Source: Isoetes taiwanensis (lineage: Eukaryota; Streptophyta; Lycopodiopsida; Isoetales; Isoetaceae). From it: a DNA stretch of 64,000 nucleotides. Location of the stretch: NCBI GenBank assembly GCA_021234155.1, contig JAJEKV010000499.1, forward strand, positions 104,633 through 168,632, in the 5' to 3' direction. Under the pieces are notes generated by a model that had not been told where the DNA came from, searched no databases, and was given only the letters and a program-made list of their open reading frames with translations. How positions within the stretch are numbered: the first letter of the stretch is position 1; each line of letters opens with the position of its first letter. A program made the translations under genes and the position numbers. Of the stretch, positions 13,401 through 25,400 are shown piece after piece.

Positions 13401-16400
13401 TCTTGGTGGCAGCAGGGACTTCTTATTCTTTATTGATGATTACATCAGATATACCTCGGTATATTGCCTCAAACTTAAAACTGAAGCTTTCCTTACATTC
13501 AAACTTTTCAGTACATTGGTGAAAAATCAGTTATCTACCACTACCAAAGCCATTAAAACAGATAATGCAGGTCATTATCTTTCCCAAGTTGGATTATTTT
13601 GATGCCGAGGGGATTCATAAACAGCTGATAGTACCCTACACTCATGCACAAAATTGTGTTGCCGAGCGCAAAATAGGACACTCCTGGAAATTGCGAGATG
13701 CTTGTTGAAACACAAGCAATTACCAACCACTTGTCTGGGAAGAAGCCATCACACAGCAACATGCTTCGCCAATAGATCACCCACCAAAGTTTGAAGCTGA
13801 ATCCATTTGAACCTCTTCATGGAGTCAAACCATATATAACTTTCTTTAGACACAATTCCAGCTGAAATTCTTCAAAAACAGGGCCGACATTCAAGTCGAG
13901 CTACCAAGTTATTTTCATTGGATATCCCGACAATATGAAAGCTTGGAGTGTTTTGATCCCGTCACTACTCATCTGATTTGTACGAGACACCAACTGAAGC
14001 TTATGATCAGACCTACAGACCTACCGATCCCACTTCAAGTTTGCTACCTGCTACTACTGTTACTGTTTCCACTTCAGCTCCACTTTCTGATCCCACTGTA
14101 ATGGGACGTTAAGATCAGATTCAGGTGGTCTTATGGACCTTGTCAAAGATAGAGATATTATCTTTTTGTCAGAAACACATGAAACAACAGAAACAGGTCT
14201 CCCAGATGTGTCGGGTTACACTTGGGACTCCGTCTACAGAAGCAAGAAGAAAGGTAAACGGGGATCAGGAGGGGTAGCAGTCCTTTACAAAGCAGAATTA
14301 TCAGGAATCATTTCCATAGTGAAAAAGGATGAAGCAGCAAGGTTTTTGTGGGTCAAGATAAGAACTTCTCCAGGAAATTACATATATACTGCTGCCTGCT
14401 ACTTCCCCCCTCAAAATTCTGATTATGCTGATGTGGATACCCAAGAAGGCGCCTCTCCTTACATGGCTTTATTTGATGATAACACTGAATTCTCTAAGCG
14501 AGGCAAAATCCTGCTCGTGGGTGACTTTAATGCGAGAACAGCGGATGCCCAAGTTCAATTGATGGATTTTGAAGGTGATCCTGTCTTACTGCCATCCTTA
14601 TCTCCTCTTGAAACCCATACCATGCGAAAGTCAGCTGATGGTAATGCGGAGATTACTAGGTATGGGCACTTCCTTTTGGAATTTGGACAGATGCATAATC
14701 TTGTCATTTACAATGGGATGCAACACTTGCGGGTTCATCAAACTATACCTGTAATCCTCAAAGCGGGCATAGTGTAGTGTAGTGGATTATCTGATGGGGT
14801 CTCCAGCCTTGGCAAAAGAGATCGAGAAGTTTTCAGTTCCACCTCAACCACGCCCAGCCGAAACCAACCGGAGGTGACCAAAACCGAGGTGCCTTCACAG
14901 GGAACCAACCGACTAGGGGACCATTCTCCTCTCCTCTTTTGCCTCAAAATGTGTTTTGAGTTGGACAAAAGCTTGCCTCAGGAACCACTCTACTTCCTTT
15001 TTGAGTTTGACCACTCTCTTGATCTCATCTATAACCTTGAGCTTGATACACGATTGAGGGACATCCATATCTTTCATAATGTGGAAGAAAAGGCCACGTT
15101 GCTCACATCTGCTATACACCAAGCTGCATAAACACTTTCCCACACAAGCTTTGTTCCTTCCGTAAACGACGTGCACAGATGCCTCAAAACACTTGGTATG
15201 ATGAAGAATGCAAAAATCTTCACAAGCAGCTCAAGGAAAAGTTGGCAGCCTGCTCTTCTACAGCTATTGCGACTAAGAAAGCATACAAAAAGCTGATCCG
15301 CATGAAAAAAAGAGCATATATAAAGCAGGTGAGGGAAGACATGCTTAACATGCTTTACAGTAATAAATCTGCTAAATTTTTGCAGAAGCTTCATGCTCGG
15401 AAATCTGATTTGCCTCTTAAAGACCCAAAAGTGTGGACCACTTATGCTCGAACACTCCTAGATGTGGGAAAAGCAGATTTGCTTGACATTGGATTGCAGC
15501 CCCAGCCCCAATCCTCCTCTCTTTTCTCCACTTCCCTTATCCGAGAAGCTATAAGCAAATTGAACACTGGAAAAGCAAAAGATTGTGAGGATTTGCAGGC
15601 TGAATTTTTGATCCATGGAATGGATACCCGTGCGCCTATTGTGGCAGATTTATTCAATGAGATAATATGCTCAAGCTTTCCAAAAGCATGGACCATTAAT
15701 ATCATCAAGCCAGTTTTTAAGGCTGGAGACCCAATCAATCCAAACAACTACCGCCTTATAATGATTGGACACGTCATGGCAAGATTATATGGATGTGCAT
15801 TGGACTTTATTATCAGTGAATATGCGGAGATAAATCTCCTTAGAGCAAAGGGCCAGGCCGGTTTCAGGAGGAATTTCTTAACAATAGATCATATCTTTAC
15901 CTTACGGTCTATCATTGAGGAAGCTAAAGCAAAGAAAACAAAAGTTTATTGCTGCTTCGTGGATTTCCCATAAAGCTTTTGATACAGTCCTCGAATCGCC
16001 TATTTCATAGACTTACTGAACTTGGATTGTCGTGATCAAGTCATATGGGCCGTTTTGATGCTCTATGAAAATGTTTTGGGAAGAATTAAAGTGCCCGGGG
16101 GCTGGTCGGATGACATAAGCAGCACAATTGGGGTTAAACAGGGCTGTCCCTTATCCCCTACATTCTTCGGTTTGTACATTGACGAGCTGGAAAGCTTCGT
16201 AGCAGCGCTTGGAGGTGCCGGATCTGCTTTAGCTGATGATTGCATATCCATCCTTCTATATGCGGATGATGTGGTACTTATATCTTCTTCTCCTGAAGAC
16301 CTTCAGCATCATTTAATGGCACTTGAGAAATTGTGCGCTCAAGGAGAGCTTAAAGTGAACTTGGACAAAACAAAAGTGATGGTTTTCAACACATCACGTG

Positions 16401-19400
16401 CTTGCATGCATCCCAGCACCTTCTTTTTCATGAATCAACAAGTGGAAGTGGTCTCTCATTATACTTACTTGGGGGTGCAATTTAAGGGTCCCATCTTTAG
16501 TCTTAGAATGTAATGAAACTGAAAGAACAGAAGAAGATACAAGCGCACCAACGTGAGTTGGTCTCTTCACTCAACTACCCTTAAGAAGACTGACTGTGGC
16601 TTATATAGAGTACGCCACGTCAGCTACAGTGACACGTCAGCATCTAGTCAGCATAGTAATATCTCTCCTTTCTAATATCCCCCTTTGACTAGATGCTTGA
16701 AAATCCCCCTTCAGCTGCTATCCCCCTTCAGGACAATAGGGTTGCAAGTGTAAAATACTTTTAAGATTGCTGAAGTGCTTGCCTGATAACGCTTTAGTAA
16801 AACCATCTGCTATCTGTGCATGAGTTGGACAGTGATGTAGAAGCAGATAACCCTCTTGAAGTTGCTCTCGGATAAAACAGAGTTTGATATCTAAATGTTT
16901 TATCTGCAGGTGCATCTTTAGGTCCTTAACATGTGAAATAGCCCCGCTATTATCACAGTATAAATGAGCTGGCTTTAACAGGAATCTTTAAATCTTCAAA
17001 AAGATGCAGCAACCATTTTAGTTCTTGAGTTGTAGCGGTGAGAGCCTTGAGTTCAGCTTCAGTGTACTTGATACTAACATGAGGTTGAGATCTGGAACTC
17101 AAGTGATTGGACTATTCCCAAAGAAGGAAATAAAGCCTGTCAAGGATTTTCTTGAAGTTACATCTCAGAGAAGCCATGTCAGAGTCAGAATAAATTTTCA
17201 GCTGAGGATTCTTGACCCTTCCATAGAAAAGACCTTCAGTTTGTGTGCCAACAAGATATCTAAGAACCTGTTTAGCCGCTTTCCAATGAGATACTTTAGG
17301 ATGTGTCATAAAGCGAGTGAGCACACCTACTGAATATGTGATATCTGGTCGAGTGATAGTAAGGTATAACAATTCCCCTACTAACTGTCGATAAAGAGTG
17401 GCATCTGCATCTTCTTCTTCAGACTGCAAAGATAGTTTATGACCTGGATCCCAAGGAACCTTAGTAGGCTTGGCATCTGTCATATGAAATTTGTCTAGTA
17501 TCTCTTTAATATACTTCTGCTGAGTGAGGTGAATACCTTGAGAAGTCTGCCAAATTTCAATACCCAAACAATAGTGCATAAGACCCAAATCAGTGACTTC
17601 AAAGTCTGAGAAAATACAATTCTTGGTATGTTGAATGAGATCAACTGCACTGCCAGTTAGAATAGTATCATCAACATAAAGAAGAAGAATAGATACATTG
17701 GCACCTTGAAACTGAAAAAATAGAGGCTAGGATCTGCTCGAGACCTGTGATATCCCAATTTTTCAAGATACCCATTAATTTTGTGATTCCAACACCGAGG
17801 TGCCTGTTTCAAACCATATATACTTTTCTTAAGCTTGCAAACATAATCAGGAAATTGTTTGCTCACAAAAACCTGGGGGCTGCTGCATATACAACTCTTC
17901 CTCCAAATCACCATTGAGAAAAGCAGATTTGAAATCAAAATGATGAACTGGCCAGGCTGACTGTGCTGCTAAGGCCAATACAGCTCTCAAAGTATCCAAT
18001 CTGACCACAGGAGAAAAACATCATTGTAATCAAAGCCTTCCTGCTGAGTATACCCTTTTGCTACAAGGCGAGCCTTGTATCTGGAAATGGTACCATCCGA
18101 CCTGTATTTAGTCCTAAAGATCCATTTGGCACCTATAACATTCTTATCGAGGAAGGTCGAGGAACAAGATCCCATGTATCTGTTTTGACATCATCTCCAA
18201 TTCCTCTTGCATGGCATGAATCCAGTGATCTGATTTAGCTGCCTGATTGTAGAAAATAGGATCTCGATCGTGTAAAACTTTAGTCATGAGTGCAAAATTG
18301 CACAAAACAGAAGAACTAGAGTGAGGGGTATTGTAAATCATGAATGTGGTTGGGCTGAGGAAAAGTAAGAGGTAAAACAGGGCATTTAATGTTCAGGTAT
18401 TTCGTGGTAATCAAGAGGTTCATAGTCAGCATATGGATTTGTGGATATGGACTGTGGGATTGGCTCAATTGTAGGTAAAGGAATAGAAGGGCTAAATGTG
18501 GGTAAAAGGTACAGGAGGACTAAGAAATGAGGAAGCAGAAACAGTGGAAGATGAAGAAGAGAGAGGAAGAGAAATAGTGGAAGATGAGGAAGAAATAGAT
18601 GATGGAGAAGAACAAGAATCAATGTCTAAAAAGATTTATGACAGCAGTGTCATAATCAACAGGATGTGAAAGCTGAAAATCATAAGATTTGTTTTCAAAA
18701 ATTGCATACTCCTTGAGGCAAAAACAGTCTGAGTTTGGGGATCATAACACCTTCAGGCCTTCATGTTGGGAGTATATCCAATGAAAATGACTTGACGTGC
18801 CCTATCAGCTAACTTGCCTTGCTTCTGTAGTATCTCCTTTGGATAGGCAGCATAACCAAGACATCCAAACACTCAAAATGGGAAACATCAGGTTTGATTG
18901 AATAAAGTGTCTCAAAGGGTGTCTTTAGATTCAAGGACTTTGTGGGTGCCCGATTTGAAAGATAACAAGCAGTCAGAACTGCTTCTGCCCAAAAAAAAAC
19001 TAGGTGGCATGTTCTTGTGTTTGAGCAAGCTTCGAAGCTAAATTCAATAATGTTCTCGTGCTTCCGCTCAGCCACCCCATTTTGGGAATGAGCATAGGGC
19101 ACAATAAGTTCCCTATGAATGCCTTTTATTCAAGATAGGCTTCAAATTCTGCTGACAAATACTCTCTTGCATTATCTGTTCGATAGCCTTGATAGAAGTA
19201 GACAGCTGAGTTTGAACCAAGGCAGAAATTTTTGAAAGTAGAGAAGGCTTGAGACTTAAACTTCAGTGGATAAACCCAAGTGAATCGACTAAAGTCATCT
19301 ACAAAAACCAGAAAATACACGCTACCAGCCAAGGATTCAAGTGGCATATAGCAAATATCTGAATGAATAAGTTCTAAAGGCTGAGTAGCTCGAAATGTTG

Positions 19401-22400
19401 CTTGTTTAGGAAATGGAGCCTGCACTTGTTTGCCCAATCTGCAGGCATGACATTGCAGGTCTTGATTTTTGAGTAAAGGAAGGCCTTGAACCATTCCTAA
19501 TTTAGATGCAATAACTAGAGGAGAAAGACCAATATGCCCGCATTCGGCATGCCATAAGGATTCTGAAGTTGAGCAGGAAGAAGTAGAAGGCGGTGAGACT
19601 TCAGCAAGATGAGCATGATGAGTGTTCTTGCCATGCAGAACATAAAGACCATCTTTGGTTAAATTGCCTTGAGCAACAATCCCAACCAAACTTGGATCAA
19701 TCAGCTGTAAGAGCTTCTTGCTGCAGATATAGACTTGACCTCCTTCAAAAGAATTGAGAAACCTAATTGTTTATAAATTTGACTCACGCTAAGCAAATTG
19801 ACCACCAAATCAGGCATATGCGAGAACATCATCAATTTTGAGTGTAGAAGAGGAATCAAGATCGATTTGAACCTTGCCCTTGCCTTTAGAACGAGCAAGA
19901 TTGCCATCAGCCATCTTGGACGACAGTGGAATGATGAGGTTGTAGATCAGAAAAACATGGGACTTCATGGCCAAATGCTTGGTGGCTCCCCGAATCAACA
20001 AGCCAAAGCTCATCTTCCTCAAACCGATCAGTCACCAAAGCCAAAAACTGCTCCTCCAGATCATCGTTTAAATTTCTGAAACCTTGGCACTAATCTCTGA
20101 ATCTTTGACAGTCTCTTTATCTTTTCTAGATTGTGATTTATACTTGAGATATTGAGCAACTTCCTTCTGAAATTTCTTGCACTTTGAAACTTCATATGAC
20201 CCTCTGCTCCACGGTGCCAACATGACATTGGCTTCTTAGTAGAAGTCGACTTTGAGGAAACAGAACTAGAAGGAACAGCTTTAGTATTAGAATAATGAGC
20301 TGCTGCAAGATCTGCTGACCTTTTATGTTCTGCTCTTCTTCAAGTAATTGCTGCTGAAATTGATGAAAATCGACTGAAATGTTTTGTTGCAGCTTATAAA
20401 ATTTGACAAAATGCCTATATTCTTGAGGCAATCCTTTGAGTGCATAAAGAATAAGCCTGGAATCCTTCATTTGACCACCGCTGCGACATAAGCTTCTTGT
20501 AAACCTTTAAGTTTCTTCAAATAATCTCTTACTCCCGAACAATCAAGCAACCCGAGGGTATCAACTGTAAGACACAAAAGCTGGTGACCTTCTCCTTTAA
20601 GTACACACCGATCATGAAGGAACTGGAAAGCCGATTTGAAATCATGAAAATCCTTAAGATCCATCGGAAAAATCTGTACCTACACATGCTTTTAGATGAT
20701 TCAAAGCATAATCATCTTTCTTCTTCTCAAAGATCAAATGTGGATTCCATTTAGAACCTAGAACTTCGCTCAAATCTCGCAGATGCAGATTGGTTTTGAA
20801 AGCCTCCTTCGTGTAAAGAAATTTTGATGATCGAGAACAGGATGTTGGAAGTATTTCCACGGTTCTTGGCTCACGACCATTTGCAAACAAAAAGAAGAGA
20901 ATGCAAAGACAAATTGCGAGAGAGATGCGGACTCAAGTCCGTGAATCAACACGAAAAGCAAGCCAATCTTGGACAATAGTCGACAAATCAAACCAGTTTG
21001 CAAGATCTACCAACGTCAAATATAGCCGATGTGCACCAAATATAGCCGATCTGCCCCAAATCAAGCCAAACTTACACTAAAGTTAGCCGATCTCCCACGA
21101 TCACGTCAATCTGACCAAGAGCAGCGACAATTTCACAGGAAATTCAAGAATATGAATCGAATTCTGAATTTGCACTATCCAATCAATCTGACTAAAAAAA
21201 AAAAAAAAAAAAACACTAGATCTTTACAAAGATCACTCAAACTTTGATCAGATCGAACCACAACACTGGCTGAATCCGATCTTTACAAATAGGCAACTTT
21301 TGCACTACCTTCCTCTTCGGATCGGCTCTTTTCGGATCGGCTCGATACCATCTTAGAATGTAATGAAACCGAAAAGAACGTAGAAGAAGATACAAGCGCA
21401 CCAACGTGAGTTGGTCTCTTCACTCAACTACCCTTAAGAAGACCGGACCGGGCTTTATAGAGTAGATACGTCACGCTGATACAAAGGACACGTCAAACAT
21501 CTAGTCGAGATAGTAATATCTCTCCTTTCTAATATTTAGCATGAAAGACGCAAAGATATGACAAAGCTCACAAAGGGATATGCCTCACCGCAATGCTAGA
21601 GAAGAAATGTTTCAAAGTGGATTTTCGGGATGTCCCAAAGAAAGCTTCATCTTTTCAAGTACCTTAGTTAGACCAGCTGCTCTATATGGAGCTTTGATGT
21701 GGGGAATGGACATGACAGCCAAAGAATGGGGTCATATAGAAAGACCGCAAATTTATTTTCTGTCCAAAATGATTATGAGCAAAGCATCGTGCCACATCCA
21801 ATTATATTGGCAGAATTTTCAGCCACTCCGCTTCAACCTGGACGTGCATTCAGTTAGTCTCCTTTTGCACAAAGTGCACCAACTTGGGTCCTCGCAGACA
21901 AGGCCAAAGCAGGCTTCCATGGATTGCTCTCAAGAGCTCCAAAGATCTGGCTGAAAAGGGAGTGCGCAGGAATGTTGGTGCATAAAAGCATCGCAATGGG
22001 CTGCTTCTTTAGGATTTGGCTTGGGAAACCTACCTCCCTTTCAACATAACGTAGCTGCAGCTAATACGGTAAAACACGGAGCAAAAAAGAGACTTGAAAA
22101 GATAAAGAACCAGCTCATACAAGACGATCGGAAATTTTATACATATCAAGGACATGGTTAACTCCAAGTGATCTTCCTACCAAGATGCAATTTTACAAAG
22201 ATCACTTCCTTGACTTCAATAAAGATGGTTTCATCGGCGACTGGGATATTTGAATATTCAATGCGCACAAGTTTTTGAGACATGCTATCGGTCATTTCGG
22301 GGTCTCATCTCATCATTTCGAGATTGAAGCCGGTCGTGCTAGTAGACCGAAGGTGGAGAGGATCTGCAGACTATGTCACTTGAATGTAATTGAGTCCGAG

Positions 22401-25400
22401 GAACATTTCATCTTCACTTGTCCGGTCTATTGGCGATTCCATTGCCTATTTAGGAACCTACCTCCTCTCCAAACCGACGCCTATGAGGATCAGAAATGTA
22501 TAGCTCTTTTTCTTCACCAAATGACTGTCGCGAAGAAGAAATCTATTAAAGGAGCAAGGCGGGGAAGAGCCGGACATGAAAATGATCCTATGCAAAGGCT
22601 GATCTCTCTTTCTCATTGGAGGTGATAATGATAATAAACGGAAGGTAGGTTCTCTTCTCGGGACCATCTCATCCAATCTCAAAAGGAGTAACCATGAAAG
22701 TGTCTAGAAAAAGAAAGCGGACAAGTAAAAAAAAAACATAAGCGGTCCTTCAAAAAGAGAAAACAAGTCCTGGCATCACTTTATACTTTGAGCCCGTGGC
22801 CAAGAAGACAAAAGTTTCTTAATTTTATTGTTTTAGTTTTCTTTTTCTTTTTCTTTTTTAAGCAATATCTCTAGGTGGCTAATCTTCATCTTCATTCTTA
22901 CCTTTGTTATAAGCACTTTCAACCGTCATCCTCACCTCCTCCTACTACAATTCCATCACCCCATTCTCGGGCTTCAATCGCCATTGATCCATACCAGAAT
23001 TTTCCGTTCTTCTTTTCATGATTCCAACTTCTCTCCACAACGTTCAATTGTCTTTGCCACAACAAAATGTAGCAGAACTACTTGCTTTTCCCCTCGACCC
23101 ACCATCACCATATCACCAAGAAGTCCTAGATGACTTTTTGGTTTTACGACCTATTGATGATTCTTGTAATTTTGCCCGTATGGCGAGAGTCCTATGTCAT
23201 CATGATCCACTCATATATCTTTGAAGCTGCTAAAGACCAATAATAAGAATATTGTTGCCAATACCGCACTACATATCATCCCGATGGCACCCTTTTCAAG
23301 CACAAGGCCTGTTTTAGTGGCAAAGGGTTTCACATAACGAGGAAGGGCTTGATTTTCATGAAATTTTCAACCCTGTTGTAAGGATCGCCACAATAAGAGC
23401 GATCCTCACCGTGCATCCTCAAAGCGATTGGTCCGTTTATCAACCGGATATCAAATCTGCTTTCCTCGATTGGAGATTTAGGGGACATATGTATGCGGTG
23501 ATACAATTCATGTATATTTGGGAAGTTGTAGGAACATAGAATCATAGAACCGTAATGAAATAATAGAACACAGGACTAAAGAAACTTTATTCATGCACAA
23601 TTGATATGGCGGCACCATTAACCACCCAACCGGATCCATCGGGTTATTGGCAAAAACACAAGTACTATGGTAAATACAAAAGCGGCATTTGGCTTATTGG
23701 CCTTCGGACTAATCTAGCTACTCCAAGTAGCCACACATCATAAAAACAATTGCATATATGTGAAGTCGCTATGGCGTGATCTCGTGACCCCTTGTCACCT
23801 TTTCGCCATTACTCTCCTCCTAATGAACTACTGTAATGTCGCCCCAATTCGGAAACTAGACTCGAGACGGTTCCAAAGAGGTAAAGATCGCTTCAATCGA
23901 GCTCACGGTTTGGGAGATATGTCCAATTGAAGTTTCGGTTCTATTTATAGATCTCTCTGCGACTTTAACCTTTTTTAGCAGGCAGTTGCCTTTTTTCCCA
24001 AAATATCTCCTTGCCTTATTATCTATGATCTTTTTCTCAACCAATAACCATCCCCAATGATAGTGCCTCGACCCCGTCCATAAATATCAATGGTTCTTCA
24101 CATCCAAATGCTATGTTATCCTATGCCCCTTTATATTACTAGGTGACCTTAGGAATAACATTTACATAGTATTTACCATAAAACCAATAACCCATTCGCC
24201 ATGGACCACTCCCCCGTGCTTGCTCCATATCAATCCATCCCTTCTCAAGATAGATCGTCCGCGATCATCCGAGTACACTCAATTTCAGTCCATCCCCTCT
24301 TAAGATGGAATACCCCACGATCATTCAAGATACGCTCCATTTCAATCCATCTCTCCTCAAGATGGATCTTCCATGGTCATCACCGGTCACGAAAGTTTTA
24401 TAATCCCCGCAAAACTCCGAAACAAGTTATGGATATCCGCGTACTTCCCAAATGACGATATATCCTTTTGTACCTCCATGGTGCGTTATTATCTTTCGTT
24501 ACCTCTACGGTACTACTTGATTGTATCGCCACCCGCGATACGATTGTATCTCCAAGATACTGGATGCAACTTTTGTCAAGCCAATTGTGTTGCAATCACA
24601 ATTACTAGTCTTCAAAAGTATACATCTTATGCACTCTTGTTCAAGCCAATTGTCTTTGCGAGACACAATTACTAGTCTACCAAGAGGCATTCCCTATCTA
24701 GTATACCATGTTCAAGCCTACTATGTTGCAATCATAGTGCTAGTCTACCGCATAATCGAAGGGAACGAAATAACTAAAAATGCACTTGTTACCCGGTGCT
24801 CTACATCTTGAGGATCTAACACAACCCATTTGTAGTGGGAAGGCCCATGTCCATCGAGTGCGGTATTACTCGTAGTGGCGAAGTCCGGCGTGGACGGCGT
24901 CGTGATGGCTACCCGTCGCTTCGCAAAATGAGGAACGAACCCCGCCAGGTGGTGCGGGTTCGCCGAGGCCATGCCATTATACTTGGAAGCTCTCGAGCTC
25001 CCATTATCTTGACACGGTTTCGCACGGCGAAGTCCCAGGCGATACCTCTGTCCCTCCACCTCGAGCCGATGCCGCATCTGTGGTAGGGCAAAGCCTTTTG
25101 GGGCGCGTGTCGGAGATATGATTCAAGACCGGTCGATAACTGGTAGTCCCTGGAAAACTTCCCCTAAGCTTAATTTTGTCTTCTAAAAGCTTATGAACAA
25201 GCATGGATGTGCTTGACTCACACCAATTCTAAGAGTTGATGGGTGGCAAGAAGTAAATCATATCTACTCTACTCCGACTAATGTTATTTTTTAGTGCTAG
25301 TCTACCATGGGTATACACAACAAAAGTATCTATTCTTTATTCCAAATAAAGAAATTCAACTTAGGAACTTTACCCATAAGCCTGTCCCATAGGAAACAAT

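Larger units (their letters stand above)
16501..21534 (-). mobile_element. Ty1/copia retrotransposon C2, complete but degenerate
   Basis: This is a 5.03-kb element on the - strand, bounded by LTRs at 16501-16677 and 21351-21534 and flanked by a 5-bp target duplication TTTAG (16496-16500 and 21535-21539). In - strand order it has a PBS abutting the LTR (TGGTATCGAGCC at 21350), gag (about 20890-20190), protease region (19907-19701), integrase (19689-18809, [30 protein letters not shown]), reverse transcriptase (18340-17590, [27 protein letters not shown]), RNase H (17590-16718, ending REQLQEG...ADGFTKAL) and a polypurine tract at 16678. The order protease-integrase-RT-RNase H defines copia. Frame breaks throughout show it is inactive. 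Confidence 0.93.

Noticed and set aside
24221-24760. Spaced short repeats that could suggest a CRISPR-like array
   Set aside because: The repeats are few and imperfect and have no spacer regularity. The setting is a plant LTR element.
24745-25086. Overlapping frames on both strands in the GC-rich part of the LARD-like element
   Set aside because: Neither shows gag or pol motifs. Mutual overlap in GC-rich DNA explains their length.
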